From Rhodobiaceae bacterium (lineage in GTDB: Bacteria > Pseudomonadota > Alphaproteobacteria > Puniceispirillales > Puniceispirillaceae): a DNA stretch of 36,896 nt. The notes below the pieces were generated by a model. The model saw only the letters and a program-made list of their open reading frames with translations, ran no database searches and was not told the origin of the DNA. Positions within the stretch are counted from its first letter, which is position 1. Each line of letters starts with the position of its first letter. The position numbers and the translations under genes were made by a program. Positions 10,381 to 19,761 of the stretch are shown here, piece by piece. Location: contig JAAZUU010000008.1 of NCBI GenBank assembly GCA_018624035.1, positions 1 through 36,896 on the forward strand, given 5' to 3'.

Positions 10381-11809
10381 CCCTCAACCCGGCGAGATCG
10401 GGGATCGGCCGCCTCGTCGCATCATGGCCGGCAAGAACGGATTCCAGCGCCCTGGCGACTTCCACCACCAACCGGTCATTGCCGGGCGCGCTCATAACCT
10501 GAATGCCAAACGGCATGCCGGCGTGATCCAGTCCACAAGGAATGGCCACACTGCAGGCAAGCGCCATCGTCGGCAGATAGGTTATGCCAAGCCAGCGCAT
10601 ATAGGTCTCCATCGGCGTGCCGTCAATTTCGCTGATGGACCATTGATCATGCGGAAACGGTGTCGACGAGGCTGCCGGGCAGATTACCACATCGATATCT
10701 TCGAACAGATCAAGCCAGGCGCGTGCGATTCGTGATTGCTGAAGATGCGCCTTGGCCACATCGCCAAGGCTGTAGGCAAGCCCGCGGTCGACATTGTCAA
10801 CAACATTCGGGCTCAGGCGATCCCGATGATCACGGACCCGGTCGCCGTGGGCGGCAACAAAATTGACACCGCGCAGAACCTCGAAACAATTGTCACCGTC
10901 GGTGAAATCAGGGCTTGAATCAATGGCCGTGGCAAAATGATGCCGGAAGATCCCGGCGCGGTTGAGGAAAATGTCGCGGTAGGATTCCGACATGGCCGCG
11001 CTGCCAAGATCCGGCGTAATCATCGCCCGGATGCTGCCAAGATCGGCATCTTCCAGCGGGCTGTGTAATTCCGGAACCGGTGACGTGGAAAACGGATCAT
11101 GCGGATTTGGCCCCGCCTGTGTGCGAAGAAGCAGGCAGGCGTCATCGACGGTGCGCCCCATTGGCCCGAGAACCGAGAAGGGGAGCAGGCCGACGGGCCG
11201 GCCTTCAGCGGCAATCACACCGGGGCTTGGGCGTATGCCGACAACACCGCAGAAGCTGGCCGGCGTGCGCAGGCTTCCTCCATAGTCCGATCCGCTGGCA
11301 AGCGGCACCATACCGGTGGCCAGCGCCACCGCCGATCCGCCGGATGACCCGCCGCAGGTCCGTGCGGGATCGAACGGATTGCCTGTCGCGCCAAAAACAA
11401 GGTTGCGTGTGTTGGCGCCGGCCCCGAATTCCGGTGTATTCGTCTTTCCAAGGATTATGCCGCCAGCTTCACGAATATTGGCGACGACACCCTGATCCTT
11501 CGCCGGCACATGCTCGGCATATAATTTCGATCCGGATGTCGTGCGAATGCCGGCAGTCGCCTCAAGGTCCTTGATGCCGATCGGAATCCCGTGCAACAGC
11601 CCCAGCTCCCCGCCGTCAAGAACCGCTTTTTCGGCATTGCGCGCTTCCGATCTCGCCCGGTCATAGCTCTTTGTCACCATGGCATTCAACGCGCCGTCGA
11701 CACTCTCGATCCGATCAATGCAGGAATCGACAAGTTCAACCGGCGAGATGTCCTTGCGGCCAATCATCCGGCGCAATTCACTGGCAGTCAGATCACATAA
11801 ATCCGGCAT
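10376..11809 (-). CDS. Amidase signature family protein
   Basis: GIPIGIKDLEATAGIRTTSGS, GKTNTPEFGAGANT, FDPARTCGGSSGGSAVALATGMVPLASGSDYGGSLRTPASFCGVVGIRPSPG. Confidence 0.93.
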   Translation of the reverse strand: MPDLCDLTASELRRMIGRKDISPVELVDSCIDRIESVDGALNAMVTKSYDRARSEARNAEKAVLDGGELGLLHGIPIGIKDLEATAGIRTTSGSKLYAEHVPAKDQGVVANIREAGGIILGKTNTPEFGAGANTRNLVFGATGNPFDPARTCGGSSGGSAVALATGMVPLASGSDYGGSLRTPASFCGVVGIRPSPGVIAAEGRPVGLLPFSVLGPMGRTVDDACLLLRTQAGPNPHDPFSTSPVPELHSPLEDADLGSIRAMITPDLGSAAMSESYRDIFLNRAGIFRHHFATAIDSSPDFTDGDNCFEVLRGVNFVAAHGDRVRDHRDRLSPNVVDNVDRGLAYSLGDVAKAHLQQSRIARAWLDLFEDIDVVICPAASSTPFPHDQWSISEIDGTPMETYMRWLGITYLPTMALACSVAIPCGLDHAGMPFGIQVMSAPGNDRLVVEVARALESVLAGHDATRRPIPDLAGLRA

Positions 11810-11844
11810 GTTTTTCTCTTCCCTTTTCAACCTTCACATCAACT

Positions 11845-13233
11845 TCAGGCAGCTGGCGTTTCGCCGGCACCAAGATCCCACCACAGGCCCGTCATCAACC
11901 GCAAGGCGGTCCTTGTCGTGCCTTCGAGAATATGCTCGTTCGGGGCATGCTGCGAACATCCGGCATAGGAATGTGGCACCCATATTGTCGGCAACCCCAG
12001 CACATCTGCAAACACGTCGTTCGGCAGGGAGCCGCCAAGGTTCGGAATCACGGCAATGTCGTCGCCATGTGTTTCGGCAAGCGATGCGACAACCCATTTC
12101 GCCCATGGATGGTCCGGGTCAAGTCGTGTCGCATACATGGGGTCGCGCTCGGCCTCAATCTCGATGGCGTTGAAGCCGTGTTTGTCGAGATGCGTTCTCA
12201 GCATTGGCATCAATTGATCAGGGTCGGTGCCAACAACATAGCGAAGATGCCCGAAAACGATGGCCGATGGCGGAATCGCATTGGCCGGCGATTGCGGATT
12301 GCCGGTTTCAAAGGCGCGGATTTCAAAGGTATTGCTGGCGAAGACCCGCTCGGCCGGGGTCATGTCAGGCTCACCCCAGTTCGGGTTGATGGTCGGCGCA
12401 TTCTCGCCGCCGCCAACATCAAGCCTTGCGAGAGCAGCCCGTACCGAACCCGACATCTCGGTGCTGCGCCAGCCTTCGACCAGTATCTTGCCGTTCGGGT
12501 CAACCATGCTGGCAATGGCGTGCGCCATCACGATTCCCGGATTGGTCAGCAGCCCACCCCAGTTTCCGGAATGGTGGCCGCCATCATGCACGTCAAGTTT
12601 CATCGTGAAGTTAAAGACGCCGCGCGAGCCCATGAACATGGTGGGCGTGTCCGGGTGGATGCGCGGCCCGTCCGATGCGATGAAAACATCGGCGTCAAAG
12701 AGATGTTTGTTCGCCGCACAGAATTCCTTGAGCCCGGGGGACCCGCGCTCCTCGCCCATCTCGATCAGGACGATGATGTTGAAGCCCAACGCGCCACGCG
12801 TATCGAGGACAGTCTTCAACGCGGCGAGATTGATCGTATGCTGGCCTTTGTTGTCAGCCGTGCCGCGGCCATACCAGCGATGTCCGCTTTTTGTGATGAG
12901 CCACGGGTCGATCCCGTCAATCCACTGGCCGTCATACCCGGCCACGACATCACCATGCCCATAGGTCATCACCGTTGGCAGCCCGTCATCTTCCTGTCGC
13001 CGCGCCACCAGAATGGGGCCGGCATCGCTGCGCGGGTTCGGATGGATCGTGCAGTCGAACCCCATCGATGACAGAAAGGGTGTCATCTCATCGTCAAGGT
13101 AACTCTGCAGGGCGGCTTCACAGCCCGCAAGGTTGCTCTCGGTCCTGACGGCAACCCGCCGTGCCAGATCAGCCTCGAAAGAGCCATTCAAAAAATAGTC
13201 ATCAATTTGACCGAGTGCCTCGTCACGTCCCAT
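11845..13233 (-). CDS. M20 family dipeptidase
   Basis: TVMTYGHGDVVAGYDGQW, RGTADNKGQHTINLAAL, IEMGEERGSPGLKEFC, HSGNWGGLLTNPG; internal Met 13233 preferred. Confidence 0.9.
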   Translation of the reverse strand: MGRDEALGQIDDYFLNGSFEADLARRVAVRTESNLAGCEAALQSYLDDEMTPFLSSMGFDCTIHPNPRSDAGPILVARRQEDDGLPTVMTYGHGDVVAGYDGQWIDGIDPWLITKSGHRWYGRGTADNKGQHTINLAALKTVLDTRGALGFNIIVLIEMGEERGSPGLKEFCAANKHLFDADVFIASDGPRIHPDTPTMFMGSRGVFNFTMKLDVHDGGHHSGNWGGLLTNPGIVMAHAIASMVDPNGKILVEGWRSTEMSGSVRAALARLDVGGGENAPTINPNWGEPDMTPAERVFASNTFEIRAFETGNPQSPANAIPPSAIVFGHLRYVVGTDPDQLMPMLRTHLDKHGFNAIEIEAERDPMYATRLDPDHPWAKWVVASLAETHGDDIAVIPNLGGSLPNDVFADVLGLPTIWVPHSYAGCSQHAPNEHILEGTTRTALRLMTGLWWDLGAGETPAA

Positions 13234-13405
13234 CTGCGCTCTCCTCAACCCGACTTTCACCGTCGGATTCTATTGCGGAATCTGATTGACTGCCATCGAA
13301 ATGCAGAGAGGATTCGTATTTACCGACGTCAGAGGTCCATATTGCTGACAAGGTGCCGGATTTCACCGCGAACATGGATATGAAGGCATTGGATCCAGGA
13401 TCACC

Positions 13406-13421
13406 CGGCTGAATTCAGCCG
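13406..13421. repeat. Perfect 16-bp palindrome CGGCTGAATTCAGCCG (candidate operator)
   Basis: Intergenic self-complementary sequence. Confidence 0.75.
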
Positions 13422-13490
13422 CCGGCCCTTTGATGCCGGTCAGCATGACAATGAGAGCGGTCACCACATCCACCAAACGCGTCATGGCTG

Positions 13491-14297
13491 TCAGGTGCCT
13501 TCCGCCAGCCCCAGAATCTCCCGTGCTTTCATTTCAACGGGAAGGTCGATCATGCGCCCTTCATATGACGATGTGCCGCGCCCCTCTGTCTCAAGGGCCT
13601 GCAACACGCCCCGCGCCCAGACCACATCCTCGGGTGATGGCAGGAAGGCGCCTCGTGCTGGTGCAATCTGTGCCGGATGGATCAACAGCTTGCCCCCGAA
13701 GCCCAGATTTTTCGCGGCCTTGGCATCGTCAGCGGTTGCGCTCTCGTTCCTGAAGTCAACGGTAATGCTGTCAATCGGTGGCGGCATTCCGGCAAGGCGC
13801 GAATGCAGGACGATCTGCGATCGCGCATATGCAAGGGCCTTCTGATCAGTGCCGCTTCCCGAATCCAGCGCGAAATCGAGATGCCCGAAGGCGACCCTGT
13901 CGACATTGTCCGCGGCCAGAATCTCGGGAAGTGCGAAAAGGGATTTGACTGTTTCAATCTGGGGAATGAGCATCCGTTTGTTATCAAGGGCGTCATCGAC
14001 CAGTTTCAGGCAGCCTTGCCCTTCCGCCTTGGGAACCATGACGGTCTGCACGGGCAGATCGCGTATCATCGCCACGTCCAATTCGAAATGCGTTGAACCG
14101 CCATCGTTGATCCGGATGATTACCCGCGACCAGTTCAAATCGCCTGCTTTTATGGCGTCGCGGCCAGCCATCTTGTTCTTCGGGGTTACGGCATCCTCAA
14201 GGTCGATGATCACCCGATCGGCCCCTGATGACAGGGCTTTGACGAATCTTTCCGGCCGGTCGGCCGGGACAAACAGATATGTGATTGGCTCTGGCAT
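13491..14297 (-). CDS. HpcH/HpaI aldolase / CitE-like CoA ester lyase (possible citramalyl-CoA lyase)
   Basis: YLFVPADRPERFVKAL, DRVIIDLEDAVTP, VMVPKAEG, LIPQIETVKSLF, GFGGKLLIHPAQIAPA. Confidence 0.88.
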   Translation of the reverse strand: MPEPITYLFVPADRPERFVKALSSGADRVIIDLEDAVTPKNKMAGRDAIKAGDLNWSRVIIRINDGGSTHFELDVAMIRDLPVQTVMVPKAEGQGCLKLVDDALDNKRMLIPQIETVKSLFALPEILAADNVDRVAFGHLDFALDSGSGTDQKALAYARSQIVLHSRLAGMPPPIDSITVDFRNESATADDAKAAKNLGFGGKLLIHPAQIAPARGAFLPSPEDVVWARGVLQALETEGRGTSSYEGRMIDLPVEMKAREILGLAEGT

Positions 14298-14312
14298 GGC
14301 AGTTCTGCCGCC

Positions 14313-15452
14313 TCAGGTTGATGCCGCTGCGGGATCGCCGAATTCGGCACGTATCGCATCGGTATGCTGGCCAAGCGACGGCACCGGGCCATATTGCAGA
14401 TCCTCACCGCGGGTCACAAACCCCGGTGCCATCAGCTCGATCTCGCCACCATCCGATCGCACGGTAATGAACCGGTTCTGCGGATGCGCTGTCAGATCCT
14501 GCAGATCTGTCAGGCGCCCGAACGCGACGCCGGCAGCATCCAGACGTTCGATAATGTCCTCGCGCGGCGCGCTGCCAAAGACGCCTGCCACGATCTCTTC
14601 CAACGCGTCACGGTTGGCGACCCGGCTGTTGTTGCTGTCAAATCGGGGATCCGTGGCAATGCCGGCATCGCCAAGAACCTCACTGGCAAGCCGGCCCCAT
14701 TCACGCTCGTTCTGGATCGAGATCAGCACGGCCTTGCTGTCGCCGCACATATAGGCCCCGTAGGGAGCGATGGTGGGATGCCGCAACCCGACCCGTGTCG
14801 GCGGCTTGCCGCCATAGCGGGTCTGCAGATATGGGACATTCATCCAGTCGGCCAGGGCGTGATAGAGCGAGACGTCGATGATGCGTCCCCTGCCATTGCG
14901 CGTTCTGGCGAAAAGTGCCTGCATGATGGCCTGGAAGGACTGCATTCCGGCAGCGATATCGCAAACCGAAACGCCGACCCGCGCGGCCCCGTGTTCGGTG
15001 CCGTTGACAGCACAGAGGCCACTTTCGGCCTGTACCAGCAAATCATAGGCCTTCTGATCGCGGTAGGGTCCATCGCGGCCATATCCGGTGATCGAACAAC
15101 AGATGAGAGACGGGTGCCTTGTCAGAAGTTCCTCCATACCGAACCCCATACGCTCGACCGCGCCTGGCGCAAGATTCTGGATAAACACGTCGGCACTGGC
15201 GATCATCGCGGCCAGGATGGACTTGTCAGCTTCGTCCTTCAGGTTCAGGCAGACGGATTGCTTGCCGCGGTTGAGCCATACGAAATAGGCACTGTCGCCA
15301 TTCACCAGCGAATCATACCGCCGTGCGAAATCACCTTCGGCGCGCTCGATCTTGATCACGCGCGCCCCGGCATCGGCAAGGCGTGACGACGCATAGGGCG
15401 CGGCCACGGCCTGTTCGAGCGCGATGACAGTGATGCCTTCAAGATCATTCAA
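14313..15452 (-). CDS. CaiB/BaiF (family III) CoA-transferase, resembling mesaconyl-CoA C1:C4 transferase-type proteins
   Basis: LEQAVAAPYASSRLADAGARVIKIERAEGDFAR, LNRGKQSVCLNLKD, YDLLVQAESGLCAVNG, RVGVSVCDIAAGM; TTG start 15452 with GGGAGG RBS proposed. Confidence 0.87.
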   Translation of the reverse strand: MNDLEGITVIALEQAVAAPYASSRLADAGARVIKIERAEGDFARRYDSLVNGDSAYFVWLNRGKQSVCLNLKDEADKSILAAMIASADVFIQNLAPGAVERMGFGMEELLTRHPSLICCSITGYGRDGPYRDQKAYDLLVQAESGLCAVNGTEHGAARVGVSVCDIAAGMQSFQAIMQALFARTRNGRGRIIDVSLYHALADWMNVPYLQTRYGGKPPTRVGLRHPTIAPYGAYMCGDSKAVLISIQNEREWGRLASEVLGDAGIATDPRFDSNNSRVANRDALEEIVAGVFGSAPREDIIERLDAAGVAFGRLTDLQDLTAHPQNRFITVRSDGGEIELMAPGFVTRGEDLQYGPVPSLGQHTDAIRAEFGDPAAAST

Positions 15453-15739
15453 AGCTGCCTCCCAGTTCCAGGCCGAAAGATACGCTTCCCGCGACAAAAC
15501 ATAAGTTGTTGGCTCTTTTGGCCCGCCGGAGGAATTTACTATAAAACATGCGGGAAGTGGTATCGTGGAGTTTGATACTTTCGATATTTGTATCGATTCC
15601 GGCCCCGGTGATGTCCATTATTGCCGCAGCTGGGAAGCAAGCAGCTTTTGATAAAGCCAAGGCAGGGGAAAACACGCGCGGGGCAGGGCACGGCCGAGGA
15701 GGGGAACTCTTCCCTGGCCAGTCGCCGAGAGGGGTTATC

Positions 15740-17083
15740 ATGTCATCATTGACGGACGGGATTATCGACATCGCCATGCGTTCGGCGGAGGTCGTGCCGG
15801 ACCTGCCAGTCACCTTCGCGAAACTTTCGCTTCTTGACTGGATGACCTGTGCCATCGCCGGTGTCGGCGAGCCGCTGGCGATCAGGCTCCGGCAGATGGC
15901 GGCCAATGAAGGTGGGCGGCCTCTGGCATCCGTCATCGGCGGGATGCGGGCACCGCCACGCATGGCCGCACTGGTGAATGGCGCGACAAGCCATGCGCTT
16001 GATTATGACGATACGCATTTTGCCCATGTCGGACACCTGTCGGTCGGAATCTACCCTGCAGCGCTGGCCATCGCCGAGATGCAGGATGTTTCTGCCGAGG
16101 AAATGGTTACAGCATTCCTCCTTGGCGCCGAGGGGGGCATCCGCGTCGGGATGACCCTTGGTCGCGCGCATTACAATCATGGCTTTCACCAGACAGCCAC
16201 CGCCGGCGCCTTTGGGGCGACACTGGCGGCAGGAAGGTTGCTTGGGCTTGATCAGCGGCAGATGCGTCACGCGCTGGGTCTGTGCGCGACGCGGGCCTCC
16301 GGCCTGACCTCGCAGTTCGGCAGTATGGGCAAGCCCTATAATGCCGGCATCGCCGCTGCGAACGGTGTGGAGTGTGCGACGCTTGCCAGCCTTGGTTTCA
16401 CCTCTGCGGATGACGGCCTGATGGGCCATCAGGGGTTTGTCGGGGCGCATCTTCCCGGCGGGATCGAGGCAGCAAGCCGGTCGCCGGAATGTGCCAGCTA
16501 CCTGTTCCCGGATAACAAATACAAGCTTCACGCCTGCTGCCACGGACTGCATCCGATGATCGAGGCGCTGCTGTCCGCCAAAGAGGCGTCTGGTCTGATA
16601 TTCGATGACATCAGTTCCTTCGCGCTGTCGACAAATCCCCGTTGGCTGGCTGTCTGCGATATCAAACGGCCTCGCACCGGGTTGGAGGTGAAATTCAGTT
16701 ATAACTGGCTGGCCGGGATGACGCTGCGTGGCGACAATACGGGCGATGACCGACTGTTTACCGACAGCCTCGCCGGTGATGCCGCCCTTGCGGGTTTTGC
16801 CGAGCGGATCAGCGTCACAGGTGATGACAATCTGACGGATCTCCAGGCGCGGGGCGAGATCAGGCTTACGGATGGTCGCGGCATTCCGGTCTGGTTCGAT
16901 CTGGCCGATCCGTTCGCTCCCGAGGTGCTGGCTGAGAAGCTGCAACGAAAATCATCAACGATGATCGGTGATACAAGCTCTGTCATCTGGGACCTTCACC
17001 CGCGCCTCGGCCAGCTTGGCGCGCGTGATGTCGCCGGCGCGTTGCTGGCAGCCGGCGCGGACGGTCAGGCCGTCAACGGCTAG
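15740..17083 (+). CDS. MmgE/PrpD family protein
   Basis: SHALDYDDTHFAHVGHLSVGIYPAALAIAE, HQTATAGAFGATLAAGRLLGLDQRQMRHALG; ATG 15740 (MSSLTDGIIDIAMR) preferred over ORF start 15548. Confidence 0.88.
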   Translation: MSSLTDGIIDIAMRSAEVVPDLPVTFAKLSLLDWMTCAIAGVGEPLAIRLRQMAANEGGRPLASVIGGMRAPPRMAALVNGATSHALDYDDTHFAHVGHLSVGIYPAALAIAEMQDVSAEEMVTAFLLGAEGGIRVGMTLGRAHYNHGFHQTATAGAFGATLAAGRLLGLDQRQMRHALGLCATRASGLTSQFGSMGKPYNAGIAAANGVECATLASLGFTSADDGLMGHQGFVGAHLPGGIEAASRSPECASYLFPDNKYKLHACCHGLHPMIEALLSAKEASGLIFDDISSFALSTNPRWLAVCDIKRPRTGLEVKFSYNWLAGMTLRGDNTGDDRLFTDSLAGDAALAGFAERISVTGDDNLTDLQARGEIRLTDGRGIPVWFDLADPFAPEVLAEKLQRKSSTMIGDTSSVIWDLHPRLGQLGARDVAGALLAAGADGQAVNG

Positions 17084-17133
17084 GTATCGGCGGCTGCCGT
17101 CAAGGCGGTGTCACGGCGTCACCGTGCCTGCGG

Positions 17134-17976
17134 CTACCATTGGGCAACGGCCTGCATGGCCACAGGCCCGCCATCCCGCGCCGTCCACAGCGACATGCCA
17201 CTATCCCGCTCCGCGGCATGAACGCCAAAAGGCACATCGTCGAATAGAGGAGTTTTGCCGCGAAAGCTGAAGGTTTTCGGCGTCTTGCCCGCCAGATCGG
17301 CCGCCATATGCGCCATCATCGTCGCCTGCAACGGCCCGTGGACCACAAGGCCGCCATAACCCTCGATCTCGCGGGAATAGGGGGCGTCATAATGAATCCG
17401 GTGACCATTGAAGGTGATCGCCGAATAGCGGAACAGCATTGTCGGTGTCGGTGTGACCGTCAGATTATGCGTGCCGGTCGGTGCCGGGTCCTCCTGTCTT
17501 ACCGGACCCGAGCCGGTGGCAGGCGGCGGGTCGCGATAGACGATATCCTGGCGCTCGCGCACGCATGTCTGTGATTCGCAGCCATATTCATGAATGACGG
17601 TGACAAAGCACAAGGTCCCCGACCGGCCGGTTTTGATCTCGATATTCTGGATGGTGGAATGGCGGGTGACATCCTTGCCGATGATCAGCGGGGCCCTGAA
17701 TTCGATTTCACCGCCAGCCCACATACGGCGTGGCAGCGGCACGGGCGGCAGGAACCCCCCGCGCTTCGGATGTCCGTCATGGCCAAGCTCGTCCATTGGC
17801 GCGACGGGCTGCGCAAGGCAGAAATGGATCATCAACGGTGCGGCGTTTCCACCCCCGCACGGCGCGTCGGAACCGATGGTCGCGTTGAAGCGTGCGACAA
17901 GCTGGGGCGACAGCATTTCCGACATGGTCTCGCTGTTGCCGATCCACCGGCGAAGATGATCAAGGTCGAGATCCAT
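17134..17976 (-). CDS. FAS1-like dehydratase-domain / MaoC-type hydratase (possible mesaconyl-C4-CoA hydratase)
   Basis: GFLPPVPLPRRMWAGGEIEFRAPLIIGKDVTR, FRYSAITFNGHRIHYDAPYSREIEGYGGLVVHGPLQATMM. Confidence 0.85.
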   Translation of the reverse strand: MDLDLDHLRRWIGNSETMSEMLSPQLVARFNATIGSDAPCGGGNAAPLMIHFCLAQPVAPMDELGHDGHPKRGGFLPPVPLPRRMWAGGEIEFRAPLIIGKDVTRHSTIQNIEIKTGRSGTLCFVTVIHEYGCESQTCVRERQDIVYRDPPPATGSGPVRQEDPAPTGTHNLTVTPTPTMLFRYSAITFNGHRIHYDAPYSREIEGYGGLVVHGPLQATMMAHMAADLAGKTPKTFSFRGKTPLFDDVPFGVHAAERDSGMSLWTARDGGPVAMQAVAQW

Positions 17977-17999
17977 GACAAGGGCCCCTTGCTTATGCG

Positions 18000-19172
18000 T
18001 CAGAACGACCGCGGCATGCCAAGCACATGCTCGGCAATGTAGCTGAGGATCAGGTTGGTCGAAATCGGTGCCACCTGATAGAGCCGCGTTTCGCGGAACT
18101 TGCGTTCGATATCATATTCACAGGCGAACCCGAACCCGCCATGGAACTGAATACAGGCATTGCCGGCCTCCCAGGATGCCTTGGCGGCCAGATATTTCGC
18201 CATATTGGCCTCGGCACCACAGGGTCTGTCTTTATCAAACAGCGCACAGGCCTTGTAGCGCATCAGATTGGCGGCCTCCACCTCGATGAAGGCTTCGGCA
18301 ATCGGAAACTGCACGCCCTGATTCTGCCCGATCGGCCGGCCAAAAACCTCGCGCTCGCTTGCATAGGCCGCCACCCGGTCGATAAACCAGTAGCCATCGC
18401 CGATACATTCTGCCGCGATCAGGGCGCGTTCAGCATTCAGGCCGGTCATGATGTATTTGAACCCCATCCCTTCCTCGCCAATCAGGTTTTCGGCCGGGAT
18501 CTCGAGATTGTCGAAGAACAGCTCGTTCGTCTGATGGTTCACCATATTGTCGATGGGGCGCACCGTCATGCCCGACCTGGTGGCCTTATGGATATCGACA
18601 AGGAAGATCGACAGTCCCTCGGATTTCTTTTTGACCTCGTTCAGCGGCGTGGTGCGCGCCAGCAGGATCATCAGATCGGAATATTTCACCCGGCTGATCC
18701 AGACTTTCTGGCCATTGATGACATATCTGTCGCCCCTGCGCACCGCGGTTGTCTTGATCTTTGTGGTGTCGGTGCCGGTTGTCGGTTCGGTGACACCCAT
18801 CGACTGCAGGCGCAGCTCCCCACTGGCGATTCGCGGCAGATATGTCTGGCGTTGTACTTCCGAGCCATGCCGGATCAGGGTGTTCATATTATACATCTGG
18901 CCGTGGCAGGCTCCGGAATTGCCGCCGGCGCGATTGATTTCTTCCATGATCACGCTTGCCGCCGTCAGTGACAGGCCCGACCCGCCATATTCCTCGGGGA
19001 TGAGAGCGGCCATCCAGCCGGCCTTTGTCAGCGCATCGACAAACCTTTCCGGATAGGCACGGTCATGGTCTATCTTGCGGTGATACTCGTCCGGAAACTC
19101 GGCACAGACAGCACGCACGCCAGCACGAATATCCTCAAACTCGTCAGAAATGGACTGCAAAACGATCTCCAT
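18000..19172 (-). CDS. Acyl-CoA dehydrogenase family protein
   Basis: GVTEPTTGTDTTKIKTTA, INGQKVWIS, GMGFKYIMTGLNAERALIAAE, QFHGGFGFACEYDIERKFRETRLYQVAPISTNLI; ATG 19172. Confidence 0.93.
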   Translation of the reverse strand: MEIVLQSISDEFEDIRAGVRAVCAEFPDEYHRKIDHDRAYPERFVDALTKAGWMAALIPEEYGGSGLSLTAASVIMEEINRAGGNSGACHGQMYNMNTLIRHGSEVQRQTYLPRIASGELRLQSMGVTEPTTGTDTTKIKTTAVRRGDRYVINGQKVWISRVKYSDLMILLARTTPLNEVKKKSEGLSIFLVDIHKATRSGMTVRPIDNMVNHQTNELFFDNLEIPAENLIGEEGMGFKYIMTGLNAERALIAAECIGDGYWFIDRVAAYASEREVFGRPIGQNQGVQFPIAEAFIEVEAANLMRYKACALFDKDRPCGAEANMAKYLAAKASWEAGNACIQFHGGFGFACEYDIERKFRETRLYQVAPISTNLILSYIAEHVLGMPRSF

Positions 19173-19466
19173 TTGTTGCTGAGATGACGCATCACCCGGG
19201 TCACGACGTTCCGGACACGGCTCCCATATGGATGTCGTACCTGACCGGGATGAGATGCTGCCAGTGCCGGACAATCACAACAACAATCTAGTAAATTATG
19301 TTCTGCAAGGTGAGGTGCAATTTGGTCGCGCATGTCACCCAAAAGGCTGACCTCGCTGAAAATTGTGAAGTTACTTGCGACAGAGGCTGTTGTTGCGCTA
19401 GGGACTTGATAGAAGGTTTTTGCCATTCAGACCAGCCAAGTTTCCGGTTCCACAAGAGAGTGAGTG

Positions 19467-19649
19467 ATGAACTTTTTCCTGAACAATCCCAATCCGCCGA
19501 CGCCCCTGTCTGACGATGAGCTGGAACAGATGGCCCTCGATAATCTGGCGGCCATCAAGCGCAAAGCCGCCAAGGCCAGCAAAAAAAGTTGCGGTTGCTG
19601 CCCTGTAGACGACGGTCCCGAAATCTGTCCTGATGACAGTGGCAGGTAA
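19467..19649 (+). CDS. Small acidic protein with Cys-rich C-terminus (KKSCGCCPVDDGPEICPDDSGR); function unknown
   Basis: About 60 codons, GAGAG RBS-like sequence upstream, ordered composition (LSDDELEQMALDNLAAIKRKAAKASKKSCGCC). Confidence 0.6.
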   Translation: MNFFLNNPNPPTPLSDDELEQMALDNLAAIKRKAAKASKKSCGCCPVDDGPEICPDDSGR

Positions 19650-19761
19650 TTTCCAGATAAATTATATCTGATGAAACATTTCCCTTGCGTGCTGTTTGAA
19701 CGCCGCAAAGGAAATTGGACAGGGTTACTCGACAGAAACAAAGCTGAGAAGGTGGAACAGG

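Noticed and set aside
11671-13071. 466-aa plus-strand ORF opposite the M20 dipeptidase
   Set aside because: Antisense shadow ORF of a high-GC gene; the minus strand carries clear M20 motifs, while this translation is Arg/His/Gly/Ala-rich with no recognisable domain
14364-15386. 340-aa plus-strand ORF opposite the CaiB/BaiF gene
   Set aside because: Shadow ORF; the minus strand has strong family III CoA-transferase motifs
15746-16945. 399-aa minus-strand ORF opposite MmgE/PrpD
   Set aside because: Shadow ORF, biased composition and no domain
18027-18971. 314-aa plus-strand ORF opposite the acyl-CoA dehydrogenase
   Set aside because: Shadow ORF
19652-19672. CAGATAAATTATATCTG hairpin after the Cys-rich mini-ORF, considered as a terminator
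   Set aside because: AT-rich 6-bp stem without a T-tract; too weak to call
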